Assembly: GCF_030063135.1 (NCBI RefSeq) | Contig: NZ_JASISO010000021.1 | Coordinates: 62,001 to 126,000, forward strand | Source: Streptomyces sp. G-G2 | GTDB lineage: Bacteria; Actinomycetota; Actinomycetes; Streptomycetales; Streptomycetaceae | Reading direction: 5' to 3' | DNA length: 64,000 bases | In this document: positions 1 to 8,350 of the stretch, piece after piece | Position numbering within the stretch: position 1 is the first letter of the stretch | How the letters are laid out: each line of letters opens with the position of its first letter | The notes under the pieces: generated by a model | Told to the model about the DNA's origin: nothing | Databases searched by the model: none | Seen by the model: the letters and a program-made list of their open reading frames with translations, nothing else | Made by a program: the position numbers and the translations under genes

Positions 1-234
1 CACGTGGCCTTCGCGGGGCGCGACGGCTCGTGTCCCGCCGGATTCAAGGCGATTCCGCAGCTCGTGCAGCGGATCGTCTACGGAGTCCCGCAGGGCGCGC
101 GGTTCGCCGTGGACAGCTTCCCCGAGCAGCTGCACAAGCCGGTGACCGACCACGGCGACTTCATCAACGTGATGTCGGACGCCCTGATGGCGAACGCCGT
201 GCGCTGCGTCAACTCCGGTCGTTCCTGCCGCTAG
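1..234 (+). CDS. DUF1996 domain protein, C-terminal fragment
   Basis: Only the last 77 codons are present; the reading frame is open from base 1, so the gene starts upstream and the internal GTG is not its start. The sequence H-V-A-F-A-G-R-D-G-x-C-P then VDSFPEQ, TDHGDFINVMSD and a final C-x-N-x-G-R-x-C matches the end of the DUF1996 family, secreted proteins of actinomycetes and fungi with no settled enzymatic role. Two cysteines near the end could form a disulfide in an exported protein. The family normally has a signal peptide, which would lie outside the window. It is followed by two strong hairpins that separate it from the convergent PucR gene. Confidence 0.85.
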   Translation, partial: HVAFAGRDGSCPAGFKAIPQLVQRIVYGVPQGARFAVDSFPEQLHKPVTDHGDFINVMSDALMANAVRCVNSGRSCR

Positions 235-295
235 TCCCAGCGAATCCCCGCGAACCACCGCGAGTTCCCGCTGGTGCCAGAGAATCCCCGCTCAC

Positions 296-321
296 GGGGT
301 CCGGCCGTGAGGCCGGACCCC
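296..321 (+). terminator. hairpin terminator after DUF1996 gene
   Basis: Perfect 11-bp inverted repeat: GGGGTCCGGCC at 296-306 and its complement at 311-321, with a GTGA loop, 62 bp after the stop codon. There is no U-run, as is usual in streptomycetes. Degenerate repeats of GCGAATCCCCGC lie between the stop and the hairpin (about 240-290). Confidence 0.75.
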
Positions 322-377
322 TCACGGACCCTCGGGGCCGGCGCCCTCCTCCCACCTCCCCGCGCCGCCCCGAGCGT

Positions 378-424
378 GGCTCCGGCCCCTCCCCCGCCTG
401 CACGGCGGGGAAGGGGCCGGAGCC
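378..424. terminator. long bidirectional hairpin between convergent genes
   Basis: Arms 378-398 and 404-424 are 21-bp inverted repeats with a single mismatch and a 5-nt loop (TGCAC). It sits between the DUF1996 gene and the convergent PucR gene, so it can stop transcription from both sides. Confidence 0.8.
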
Positions 425-480
425 TGTATGTGTGGGGGCGGGGCGCCCGCTGGTCCCTTCGGGCCTCTTCCGGCCCTGGA

Positions 481-1575
481 TCAGAGGCCGTTGACGCGGG
501 CCATGACGCCGAGGGGGCGGAAGTCCGCCGTGACGCTACGGGCCCGGCGGCCCACCCGCGAGTGCTGGCGCCGGACCTGGGCCATGAGGCGGCGGCTGCG
601 CAGGGCCATTTCCAGTTCGAAGCGGGTCCGCGGATCGCGCAGCCCGGGTCCGAAGAGCTTCTCCAGCTGCCGCATGCGGTAGCGCACGGTCTGCGGGTGC
701 ACGCTCAGCGCCTTGGCGGCCTCGGGTGCGCCGCCGCCCTCCAGCCAGGCCAGGAGGGTCACTTCGAGGCGCTCGCTCTGCCGGGGGGTGAGGTCGGTCA
801 GCGGCCGGAGCCAGCGCGCCGCCAGCGCGTGCGCGAGGGGCTCGTCCTGGAGCAGCAGCAGGGTCGAGAGGTGGTCGTCCACGAAGACCGGCCGGGCGTC
901 GAGCCCGGCTCGGGTCGGGGTGAGGGCCAGCAGCCGCAGCGCCCAGCGCAGCGAGGAGGCGGTGTCGCGCAGGGGGACGGCGTGGCCGACGGTCGCGAAC
1001 CGGCCGCGCAGGGCGCTCTCCAGCGGCCCGCGGGCGTCCGGGTCGGGGCTCGGGACCAGCAGGCACGGCTGGCCGCCGACCATCCCGGCGAGGCCGTCGT
1101 CCAGGGTCGCCGCCAGCTGCTGGGTCTCGCCGGGGGTGGCGAGGGCGATGGCCCGGACCGTGTCCGGCAGCGGCCAGTGGGCCGCCGCGGCCAGTTCGTC
1201 GAGGTCCGAATCAGCCATGGTCATGTCACCCGTAAGAACGGCGAAGAGCTCCCGCCGCGCGTGGTCGGGCGCGGCGGCGGATCCCTGGGCCGGTACGGCC
1301 GTCAGTGCGGGGCGCGGAGCGCCGCGACCGGGTTCCTCCCGCTCGTCATTCTCCGGCGCGGCGGGCGCGCCGTAACCGAGGACCGTGAGCAGGGCCGCCT
1401 CCACTTGGCGTCTGACGGTTTCGTCTCCGAGGTCCTCCACGAGTGCGGAGAACGCCGGAAGCCCGTCCCGGAGTTCCTCCACTATCCCCGCGGCGAGCGC
1501 GGGCAGCTCCTTTCGCAGGACCCGGGTCCATTCGCCTCGGGGGCGGGACCAGATGCGGTTGAGAAGTTCGCACAT
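481..1575 (-). CDS. PucR-type helix-turn-helix transcriptional regulator
   Basis: A 364-aa DNA-binding regulator of the PucR/CdaR kind. The C-terminus carries the signature helix-turn-helix of the family (AAKALSVHPQTVRYRMRQL near residues 305-325), followed by an arginine-rich tail. The N-terminal two thirds have no enzymatic motif and resemble the variable sensory region. The start at 1575 (MCELLNRIW) is preferred because GAGG lies five bases before the ATG; the ATG at 1590 has no comparable ribosome site. It is divergent from the cytochrome/NuoF operon at 1930, so it may control that operon, but no operator can be pointed to. The signal sensed is unknown. Confidence 0.85.
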   Translation of the reverse strand: MCELLNRIWSRPRGEWTRVLRKELPALAAGIVEELRDGLPAFSALVEDLGDETVRRQVEAALLTVLGYGAPAAPENDEREEPGRGAPRPALTAVPAQGSAAAPDHARRELFAVLTGDMTMADSDLDELAAAAHWPLPDTVRAIALATPGETQQLAATLDDGLAGMVGGQPCLLVPSPDPDARGPLESALRGRFATVGHAVPLRDTASSLRWALRLLALTPTRAGLDARPVFVDDHLSTLLLLQDEPLAHALAARWLRPLTDLTPRQSERLEVTLLAWLEGGGAPEAAKALSVHPQTVRYRMRQLEKLFGPGLRDPRTRFELEMALRSRRLMAQVRRQHSRVGRRARSVTADFRPLGVMARVNGL

Positions 1576-1929
1576 TGTTACCTCGTTCATGCCGGGGTAC
1601 GGCCTGTCCCGTGGGAGGGTGGCACGCCCGAAGGGGCCACCTTCTCCTGTGCAGCGGCGGACCGGGCGCCAACCCGGCCACATCCGCCCCACTGGAAGGG
1701 AATCTTCCGGGGATACTCGATGCGTTGACGGTGTGGGCACCAGAAGTTGTCACGTTTCGATAAATCCTGTGGAGACGTTGCGAAGCTCCACGATGCTTCT
1801 GCACTCCGGCCCCCGCTCCCCGGTCGGCGAGGCACCCATCCGCCGCCCGCTGCCGAGCAGTTCCGACGATCACCCCGGGCGCCGAGCGCGTGAGGTGGAG
1901 TGCTCGGTCCTGGCGTATGGGAGAACTCG
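1576..1929. other. divergent intergenic region
   Basis: A 354-bp gap between the PucR gene and the cytochrome-b-like gene. It contains a TTGACG at about 1724 and a less GC-rich stretch around 1740-1770 that plausibly holds the divergent promoters. I cannot assign a reliable -35/-10 pair or a palindromic operator. Confidence 0.4.
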
Positions 1930-3213
1930 ATGCCCCTGTCCCAGACCCGTGCGCCCCGCTCGCACCGGGCCCACCGAGCCAGACGCCACGCCGGAGCCGC
2001 CATGGCCGCGGCTGCCGGGCGTCGGGCCCTGCGGCGCCCGCCCCTGCTGTCCGCCGAGGGCGGCCCGCACCCCGGCGCGCTGTGCGCCGCCGCGCTCGCG
2101 GCCCTGCTCTCCCTGGGCGTGGCCGCCCGGGCGGGCGCCCTGACCCACCTGTGGGACTTCCTCGACTACGGGGCGGGCGTGCTCTCGCTCGTCTCCCTCA
2201 CCGCCGCCGTCCTGTGGGGCCTGGCGGCCACCGACCGCACCCTGCTCGCCTCCGGCCACCGGCTCGTCGCCCAGGGCGCGCACCGCGGCCTCGCCGTCGC
2301 GGGGCTCGGCTTCCTCGCCCTGCACGTCTGGGTGAAGGTCGCCGAAGCGCGCACCACGGCCACCGCGGTGCTCGTGCCCTACGCCGACCCGGGCCAGCCC
2401 GTCCTCATCGGGCTCGGCACCCTCGCCGGGTACCTCTTCGTGGCCGTCGCGGTGTCCGGCGCCGTCCGCAGCGCCTTCGCCACCAAGGGCCGCTCACTGT
2501 GGTGGCGGGCCCTGCACATGGGCGCGTACCCGGCCTGGGGCGCGTCGCTGGTGCACGGGCTGAAGTCCGGCCGCGCCGCGAGCGGCTGGGTGACCGTCGC
2601 GTACGCCCTGTGCGTGATCGGGGTCGCCTGCCTGCTCGCCCTGCGGCTGCGGACCAGGCTGCGCGCCCTGAGCGGGCTGCCCGCCCGCGCCGCCGCTCCG
2701 CGTTCCGCCCCCGCTCGTGCCGAGGCCCCGCGCCCCGAGGCCGCCCGTGCGGCCGCCCCGCGGGCGGGGGCGGTCCTGTCCGGTGGCGGCCCGGCGGTCG
2801 CCGCGTGGGTGCCGGGGCAGCGGATCGGCGCCGATCCGCGTCCCTTCGTACCGCAGCCCGTGGAACAGGCCGGTGACCGGATGACGGCCCGCCTGGTACC
2901 GACCCCGTTCGACGAGGACCGGTCGACGACCCGCCTGGTACGGACCCGGCAGCGGCGCGCCGTCACCGAAGGGGCCGCGGCCGACCCGCTGCTCACCCCG
3001 CGGGCCGCGGCCGGTCCGGTGCTGGCGACCCGCTCGGCGGCCCCCTTCGCAGCGGCGCCCGCGGCGGCCCCGCCGCCCTTCCCGGGCCCCGATCCCGTGC
3101 ACGAACGGCCCCCCTACGACCGGGTGTTCCTCGGCGGCGTACCGGTCGCGGGCGCCGACGGGCCCGGCGGCCCGCTCGGTGAAGCCCTCGGCGGACACTG
3201 GGGCCGACTGTGA
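1930..3213 (+). CDS. cytochrome-b/ferric-reductase-like integral membrane protein
   Basis: A 427-aa protein with about six hydrophobic helices in the first 245 residues and a long Ala/Pro/Arg-rich cytoplasmic-looking tail. Histidines come in two pairs about 13-14 residues apart on predicted helices (H118/H132 in AHRG...ALHVW and H196/H209 in ALHMGAY...LVHG), as expected for two bis-histidine b-type haems in the ferric-reductase/cytochrome-b superfamily. ATG at 1930 is chosen over an in-frame GTG at 1900 because GGGAG precedes it. The stop overlaps the NuoF-like gene start by 4 bp (GTGA), implying translational coupling. The likely job is passing electrons across the membrane between the flavoprotein next door and an outside acceptor; this is inference. 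Confidence 0.75.
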   Translation: MPLSQTRAPRSHRAHRARRHAGAAMAAAAGRRALRRPPLLSAEGGPHPGALCAAALAALLSLGVAARAGALTHLWDFLDYGAGVLSLVSLTAAVLWGLAATDRTLLASGHRLVAQGAHRGLAVAGLGFLALHVWVKVAEARTTATAVLVPYADPGQPVLIGLGTLAGYLFVAVAVSGAVRSAFATKGRSLWWRALHMGAYPAWGASLVHGLKSGRAASGWVTVAYALCVIGVACLLALRLRTRLRALSGLPARAAAPRSAPARAEAPRPEAARAAAPRAGAVLSGGGPAVAAWVPGQRIGADPRPFVPQPVEQAGDRMTARLVPTPFDEDRSTTRLVRTRQRRAVTEGAAADPLLTPRAAAGPVLATRSAAPFAAAPAAAPPPFPGPDPVHERPPYDRVFLGGVPVAGADGPGGPLGEALGGHWGRL

Positions 3214-4658
3214 CGGGGTCGCCCCTCCCGGGCCTGGGCTGCGTCGGGCAGCCCCGGCTGCTGGCCGGGCTCGACACCGCCGAACGCCTGGACCGGGAAG
3301 CCCACTTGGCCGTCCACGGCCCGCTTCCCCGGCACAGCCCCGACGCCCTCCTCGCGCTGGCCGAGAACACCGACCTGCGCGGCCGCGGGGGAGCGGGCTT
3401 CCCCTTCGCCCGCAAACTCCGAGCCGTCACCCGGTCCGCCCGCGCGCGTGACGGACGGAGCGCCGTTGTCGTCAACGGCAGTGAAGGAGAGCCGAGTTGC
3501 CTGAAGGACACCGCGCTGCTGCTGCACGCACCGCACCTCGTGCTCGACGGCGCGCTGCTGGCCGCCGCCGCGCTCGGCGCCGAGGAGGTGGTCGTCGGTG
3601 TGACCCGGGAGGACGTGGAACGGTCGGTGCGCGCGGCCGTGGCCGAACGCGGTCCCTGCGGCAGCCGGGTCCGCGTGACCCGGCTCCCCGAACGGTTCGT
3701 CACGGGGGAGGGCACCGCGATGATCGCCGGCCTCGACGGCGGCGCCGCTCTCCCCTCCGGGCAGAAGGTGCGCACCAGCGAACGCGGGCTCGGCGGTCTG
3801 CCGACCCTGCTGTCCAACACCGAGACGTACGCCCAGCTCGCCGTCGCCGCCCGGCTCGGCGCCCTCGCCTACCGATCGGCCGGACTGCCCGCCGAACCGG
3901 GCACGATCCTGCTGACGGTCGCCGGATCCACGGTGGTGGAGGTACCCACGGGCACCTCGCTGGCGTACGTGCTGGGGCTGTGCGGATCGGGACCCGGCCA
4001 GGGCGTCCTGGTCGGTGGCTACCACGGCCGGTGGCTGAGCCCGGGGGCTGCGCTCTCCGCCGCCCTCTCCCGGGAGTCCCTCGCCTCCTTCGACGCGGTG
4101 CTCGGCGCCGGAGCGGTGCTGCCGCTGCCCGAGGACACCTGCCCGGCGGGCGAGGTGGCCCGGGTGGCCCGCTGGATGGCCGACGAATCCGCGGGCCAGT
4201 GCGGGCCGTGCGTCCGCGGGCTGCCGTCCCTCGCGAGCGCGGTGGCCGAGCTGGTCGGCGGGGGCGGCCGGGCCGCCCTCGAAGCGCTGGAGGCCCGGAT
4301 GCGCGCGGTGCGCGGCCGCGGAGCGTGCAGCCACCCCGACGGTACGGCGTCCTTCGTGGCCTCCGCACTGGCCGTGTTCCCCGACGAGTTCCGCGACCAC
4401 GCCGTGGGCAGCGGCTGCGGCCGCCGGGTCCTGGGCGCCCTTCCGCTGCCCGCCGACGCCAACCCGGAACGCCTCGTCGTGGACTGGACGCTGTGCAAGG
4501 GGCACGGGCTGTGCGTGGACCTGCTCCCCGATGTCGTCCGGCTGGACGCCGACGGCTATCCGGCGCAGGGGGTCATGGCGGTGCCCGCGCTCCTGCGTCC
4601 GAAAGCCCTCCGGGCGGTGCGCCGTTGTCCCGCGCTCGCGCTCCGCATTCAGGAGTAG
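3210..4658 (+). CDS. NuoF-like flavin/iron-sulfur oxidoreductase with ferredoxin tail
   Basis: A 482-aa homologue of the NADH-binding 51-kDa subunit of complex I. It has the FMN/NADH-site GRGGAGF (58-64), an acidic NGSEGEPSCLKD segment (89-100), an SLBB-like region (about 230-275), an iron-sulfur segment near 327-375 and a ferredoxin-like C-terminus. The usual S-C-G-x-C-x-x-C cluster motif reads S-A-G-Q-C331-G-P-C334, with C373 downstream, so the first cysteine ligand is an alanine. The tail has three cysteines (C429, C435, C473), fitting a 3Fe-4S ferredoxin. The rest of complex I is absent. Start GTG overlaps the upstream stop by 4 bp. It probably oxidises NAD(P)H and feeds the neighbouring cytochrome-like protein. 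Confidence 0.8.
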   Translation: MTGSPLPGLGCVGQPRLLAGLDTAERLDREAHLAVHGPLPRHSPDALLALAENTDLRGRGGAGFPFARKLRAVTRSARARDGRSAVVVNGSEGEPSCLKDTALLLHAPHLVLDGALLAAAALGAEEVVVGVTREDVERSVRAAVAERGPCGSRVRVTRLPERFVTGEGTAMIAGLDGGAALPSGQKVRTSERGLGGLPTLLSNTETYAQLAVAARLGALAYRSAGLPAEPGTILLTVAGSTVVEVPTGTSLAYVLGLCGSGPGQGVLVGGYHGRWLSPGAALSAALSRESLASFDAVLGAGAVLPLPEDTCPAGEVARVARWMADESAGQCGPCVRGLPSLASAVAELVGGGGRAALEALEARMRAVRGRGACSHPDGTASFVASALAVFPDEFRDHAVGSGCGRRVLGALPLPADANPERLVVDWTLCKGHGLCVDLLPDVVRLDADGYPAQGVMAVPALLRPKALRAVRRCPALALRIQE

Positions 4659-4773
4659 TTCACCGTTTGGCGCGATCTGACAAATTCCCGGGGATCGCAA
4701 GGGAATTCGTTCCGCAGGCCCTAAGAAGGAGTCAGGGCGCGAAAGGCGCCGTACTCCACTGGAGGGATCCATC

Positions 4774-5796
4774 ATGAACAACAGGCGTCGTGGCGCGATA
4801 TTCGGATCGACGGCCGCGGTGGTATTGCTGGCGGCCGGATGCGGAAGCGGCGGAGCGAATTTCGGTCCGGCGGGCGCGGCGAAGCCGGCCGCCGCGAGCA
4901 AGGCGGCCGGGGGGGCCTACGATTCCACCGGATCCGGCGATTACGGCTCCGGATCCGGCTCCGCCTACGGGGCGGACGCGCCGGCGGCCTCCGCGGCGCC
5001 TCCCGCCGCCGGCTCGGGTTCGGCCTCGGGCGCCGCGGCCGGACCGGCCGGGCAACTGGCGGTACGGGCCGTGGCGGCCGTGGGCGACGTGGTGACGGAC
5101 GGCGCCGGAGCCACCCTCTACCGTTTCGACAAGGACACCGCCCAGCCCCCGAAGTCGGCCTGTGTGGACACCTGCGCCACCACCTGGCCCGTCGTGCCGG
5201 CCGACGACGCCACCGCCTCGGCGGGCATCGCGCCCAACCTGCTGGGCGCGGTCGTCCGCCCGGACGGCACCCGCCAGCTGACCCTCGCGGGCTGGCCGGT
5301 GTACCGCTACGCGAAGGACTCCCAGCCGGGCGAGGCGAAGGGCGAGGGCGTCGGCGGAACCTGGCACGCGCTGGCCCCCGACGGAAAGAAGGCGGTGGAC
5401 GCCGCCGCCCGCGGCGCCGAGCAGAAGAACTCCGAACCGCAATTGTCGGTGACCCGGGACGCGAAACTCGGAAACATCCTCGTCGACGCCGGAAAGCGCA
5501 CGCTGTACCGGTTCAACAAGGACAGCGCGTGGCCCATGAAATTCGGTTGCCTGGACGCCTGCCTGGACACCTGGAAGCCGGCCGCTCCCGTGGACAAGCA
5601 AAAGGTGGACGGAATTCCCGCCGCACTGGTCGGATCGGTGAAACGCCCCGACGGCAGCATGCAACTGACCATCGACTGCTGGCCCGTCTACACCTTCACG
5701 GGCGACACCGCGCCCGGCCAGACCAACGGGCACAATAAACAGGGGCTCTGGTTCGCGGTCACGGACACGGGCAAGAAGGTTCCGGCGGGCGGCTGA
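4774..5796 (+). CDS. SCO0930-type lipoprotein with two COG4315 repeats
   Basis: A 340-aa lipoprotein. The signal peptide ends in LLAAGC with the lipidated cysteine at residue 23, followed by a Gly/Ser/Ala-rich spacer. Two copies of the 'secreted repeat of unknown function' (COG4315) follow at about 95-187 and 214-335; each has the pattern LYRF-(D/N)-KD, C-x-(D)-x-C-x-x-x-W and a W-P-V-Y motif. Paired cysteines suggest disulfides or metal binding outside the membrane. The start has GAGGG upstream. It lies 115 bp after the NuoF-like gene and may be the extracytoplasmic partner of that module. Function is experimentally unassigned as far as the sequence can tell. Confidence 0.85.
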   Translation: MNNRRRGAIFGSTAAVVLLAAGCGSGGANFGPAGAAKPAAASKAAGGAYDSTGSGDYGSGSGSAYGADAPAASAAPPAAGSGSASGAAAGPAGQLAVRAVAAVGDVVTDGAGATLYRFDKDTAQPPKSACVDTCATTWPVVPADDATASAGIAPNLLGAVVRPDGTRQLTLAGWPVYRYAKDSQPGEAKGEGVGGTWHALAPDGKKAVDAAARGAEQKNSEPQLSVTRDAKLGNILVDAGKRTLYRFNKDSAWPMKFGCLDACLDTWKPAAPVDKQKVDGIPAALVGSVKRPDGSMQLTIDCWPVYTFTGDTAPGQTNGHNKQGLWFAVTDTGKKVPAGG

Positions 5797-5799
5797 ACC

Positions 5800-6288
5800 A
5801 TGGCCCGCCCACCGCGCCCCGACCGCCGCCTCGTGCCGTTCGCCGCAGCCGCGTCCGTCACCCTGGCCGCCACCCTGCTGGGCGCCGCCTGCTCCGGCCC
5901 GGCGCCCCACCCGAAACCCCGCGCGGCGCCCGCCGCTCCCGGGTCCGTCACGCTCCAGCAGCTCGCCACCGCCCTCGGCTGCACGGCCGAGGTCACGGTG
6001 GACGCGGAGGAACTGCGCGAGGGGGCGTGCGGGTCGGGCCCGGCCGCCTACCGCCTGGCCACCTTCGCCGCCGACGAGGGCCAGCGGGCCTGGCTGGCCG
6101 AGTCACGCGCGTACGGCGGCAGCTACCTGGTCGGTCCCCGCTGGGTCATCACGGCCCCCACCCCCGAATCCCTGACCCCGGCCCGCACCCGCCTGGGCGG
6201 CACCCTCGAATCCGGCGCCACGCACGGGACGATGGAGGGCATGGAGGGCATGGAGGGCATGGAGGGCATGCGGGGCATGGACCACTGA
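5800..6288 (+). CDS. small lipoprotein with Met-Glu-Gly repeats
   Basis: A 162-aa protein beginning three bases after the previous stop, so almost surely co-transcribed. The signal peptide ends LLGAAC, placing the lipid anchor at C31. The middle contains two further cysteines (GC-TAEV and GACGSG) and no domain I recognise. The C-terminus is a MEG repeat (four MEG, then MRG, MDH) encoded by tandem 9-bp units, giving six evenly spaced methionines and a final Asp-His. Met-rich tails of exported proteins can bind Cu(I) or Ag(I), which would fit a redox module, but this is only suggestive. Confidence 0.75.
   Translation: MARPPRPDRRLVPFAAAASVTLAATLLGAACSGPAPHPKPRAAPAAPGSVTLQQLATALGCTAEVTVDAEELREGACGSGPAAYRLATFAADEGQRAWLAESRAYGGSYLVGPRWVITAPTPESLTPARTRLGGTLESGATHGTMEGMEGMEGMEGMRGMDH
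6232..6267 (+). repeat. 9-bp in-frame tandem repeat (MEG)x4
   Basis: Four perfect copies of ATGGAGGGC at 6232-6267, followed by a variant ATGCGGGGC, all in frame in the lipoprotein gene. Copy number is likely to vary between strains by slippage. Confidence 0.9.
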
Positions 6289-6323
6289 CGCACCCCTCGT
6301 GCGCGGGCGCCGTGGATTCGGTG

Positions 6324-6379
6324 CTTCGGGGCCAGGGATTCGGGGCCAGGGATTCGGGGTCAGCGGTTCGGGGTGAGCT
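6324..6379. repeat. 14-bp tandem repeat across a stop codon
   Basis: Four degenerate copies of a 14-bp unit (CTTCGGGGCCAGGG, ATTCGGGGCCAGGG, ATTCGGGGTCAGCG, GTTCGGGGTGAGCT). The third and fourth units contain the stop codon and last codons of the minus-strand ABM gene ending at 6360. Confidence 0.85.
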
Positions 6380-6695
6380 CGGCCATGGTGTTCCAGCCCT
6401 GGCCGGGCACCTCGACGTTGATGATCTCGGGGGCGGTGGCGATCGCGTCGGCCATGACGGCCATGCCCGCCCGGAAGTGCTCGGACCGGACGTGGGCCTC
6501 GCCCGCGGCGGCGTCGGCGAAGGCCTCCAGCAGGACGTACTGGTTCGGGTCCTCGATGCCGCGCGACCAGTCGTAGAAGAGGTTGCCGGGCTCGGCGCGG
6601 GTGGCCCGGGTGAAGTCGTCCACGACGGTGAGCCAGTCGTCGGCGTGCTCGCGGCGGACGGTGAACCTGACGGCGATGAAGATGATGCCGCCCAT
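6360..6695 (-). CDS. putative quinol monooxygenase (ABM domain)
   Basis: A 111-aa single-domain protein of the antibiotic-biosynthesis-monooxygenase fold. Recognisable parts are the first beta strand (IIFIAVRFTVR), EPGNLFYDWSRGIEDPNQYVLLEAF and HVRSEHFRAG, the latter with the conserved histidine. Family members (YgiN-like) oxidise quinols or other aromatics without cofactor and act as dimers in the cytoplasm. The length is normal for the family. It lies head-to-tail with the IclR gene upstream, which may regulate it. The substrate cannot be read from the sequence. Confidence 0.85.
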   Translation of the reverse strand: MGGIIFIAVRFTVRREHADDWLTVVDDFTRATRAEPGNLFYDWSRGIEDPNQYVLLEAFADAAAGEAHVRSEHFRAGMAVMADAIATAPEIINVEVPGQGWNTMAELTPNR

Positions 6696-6761
6696 GGTGG
6701 CCCGTACCGGCCGGACCGGCCACCGCAGTCCCCGCGGATTCCGGGCCTGCCGGAATTCCGG

Positions 6762-7532
6762 TCAGAGCGCGTCCGCCGCGGCCCGCGCCACGGCCGCGCG
6801 GACGTCCCCGCGGCGCCGCCGGAAGTCCTCGGTGGCCAGCGATACGGACAGCGCGTGGACGGTGCCGTCGGGGCGCGGCCCCGGCAGGCTCACGGCGAGG
6901 CAGGTGTACGCCGGATCCGCCTCGCCCAGCGAGACGGCGAAGCCCTGCCCCCGCACCCGGGCGAGTTCGGCCTCGAAGCGGTCGGCCGCGGTGATCGTAC
7001 GGTCGGTGAACCGGGCCATGCCGTGTTCCGCCAGGTACCGCCGCCGCACCGGGCGGGGCAGCTCGGCCAGCAGGGCCTTGCCGTGCGCGGTGGCGTGGGC
7101 GCGGATCTCCGGACCCGGGACGAACGGCGCTGCGGTGTCCGTCACCGGAGCCGTGCTGTCGACGACCGTGATCACTCCGCCCCGGTACACGGTGTAGTAC
7201 GCCTCCGCCGAGGCGGCCCCGCGCAGCCGGTGCAGCATCTCGATGACGCCCGGGGCCGGGCGCAGGTGCCGCTGGAACGAGCGGTGCAGGGCGGGCACGC
7301 GCGGACCGGGAACGTACCCCTCGGCGGTGCGGGCGAGGTGCCCGCGGGCGGTCAGTGCCCCGAGCAGGTGGTAGGCGGTGGACAGTGAGCACTCCACCTG
7401 GCGGGCCAGTGCCTTCGCGCTCACCGGCCCCGGCGCGTCGGTGACGGCGTCGAGCAGCGCGAGCGCCCGCTCCACCGACCGGAGGCCGGAGGAGGCGGAC
7501 GGTCCGGGAGCGGGGGTCGTCGTGCCGGTCAT
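6762..7532 (-). CDS. IclR-family transcriptional regulator
   Basis: A 256-aa regulator with an N-terminal winged helix-turn-helix (about 20-75: SVERALALLDAV ... SLSTAYHLLGALTARGHL) and a C-terminal IclR effector domain (about 90-250, including HATAHGKALLAELP). Such proteins bind palindromic promoters as dimers of dimers and respond to small aromatic or carboxylic ligands. It stands 66 bp upstream of the ABM-domain gene on the same strand and downstream of the flavin reductase gene, so the three may form one regulon for a redox or aromatic-compound step. ATG start; no clear operator found. Confidence 0.9.
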   Translation of the reverse strand: MTGTTTPAPGPSASSGLRSVERALALLDAVTDAPGPVSAKALARQVECSLSTAYHLLGALTARGHLARTAEGYVPGPRVPALHRSFQRHLRPAPGVIEMLHRLRGAASAEAYYTVYRGGVITVVDSTAPVTDTAAPFVPGPEIRAHATAHGKALLAELPRPVRRRYLAEHGMARFTDRTITAADRFEAELARVRGQGFAVSLGEADPAYTCLAVSLPGPRPDGTVHALSVSLATEDFRRRRGDVRAAVARAAADAL

Positions 7533-7584
7533 CCCCCGAGCCTACGGCCGCCGCCGGCCGCGCGGGCCCGGGACGGCCCGCCGC

Positions 7585-8148
7585 TCAGGCGGGATGGCCC
7601 GGCGGCAGCTCCTTGACCGCGCGGTACCTGAGCAGGGCGGGCGCGGGGCCGTCGGGCCGGGCGGGGGAGTGCTCGGTGGGGGCCAGCAGGAAGCCCGTGT
7701 GGTCGCCGCCCTCGACGCGCCGCTCGATCCGGCCGACGAACCAGGCGCAGGCGTCGGTGAGCACCGGGCTCCCGTCCGCGCTCGGCCGCCAGGCGACCCG
7801 CGCGAACTTGTCGACGTGGTCACCGGTCTCGCCGCCGAACAGCTCCGCGAGGTCCCGCTGGTCGCTCCCCAGTACGTGCACCGTGAGGAAGGTGGCGTGA
7901 TGGCTGACCCGGAAGGTGTGGTTCAGGTGGGACAGCCACACGAAGAAGCGGGGCGGGTGGATCGAGCACTGGGAGGCGAAGCCCACCAGGCACCCGGCCC
8001 GCTCGCCCCCGGCCGCGACCGTGACGACGTACATCGGACCGTCGAGCACGTCCGTGAACGGGTCCAGCGGATCCGACGGGGCCGAGGGGTCCGGGGGCAC
8101 CAGCGGCACCGAGGGCGCCGGGGGGTCCGACTCGTTCGGTTCGGTCAC
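7585..8148 (-). CDS. flavin reductase-like FMN-binding protein
   Basis: A 187-aa protein with a split-barrel flavin reductase domain (about 35-180): MYVVTVAAGGERAGCLVGFASQ at the start of the fold, then PPRFFVWLSHLNHTF and an LFGGETGDHVDKFA segment. Family members reduce FMN with NAD(P)H or simply bind FMN. GTG at 8148 is chosen because GGAAG lies upstream; longer in-frame extension runs into the sigma-factor region and is not coding-like. The N-terminal 30 residues are Pro/Ser/Asp-rich and probably disordered. It could provide reduced flavin to an unlinked monooxygenase. Confidence 0.85.
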   Translation of the reverse strand: MTEPNESDPPAPSVPLVPPDPSAPSDPLDPFTDVLDGPMYVVTVAAGGERAGCLVGFASQCSIHPPRFFVWLSHLNHTFRVSHHATFLTVHVLGSDQRDLAELFGGETGDHVDKFARVAWRPSADGSPVLTDACAWFVGRIERRVEGGDHTGFLLAPTEHSPARPDGPAPALLRYRAVKELPPGHPA

Positions 8149-8350
8149 GGGGCCACTTCCTCGGGGCGGCTGGCACGATGGTGGTACTGCTTCTGCCCGC
8201 GCGTCCGGTACGTATGCGGGCCCGCCGGGGCCGACGGTTCGCAGGTCCGCACGGGCCCGTCCGAAAAGACCGCCGCGCGGTGGGTGTAGGTTCCGGATTC
8301 GGGGGCAGACGAGGCCCCGATGTATCCGCTCCAGGGAGGGAACCGTCATC

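Noticed and set aside
8149..8350. SigB-type autoregulatory promoter (GTTT-N14-16-GGGTAT) before the sigma gene
   Set aside because: No stretch matches both elements with correct spacing.
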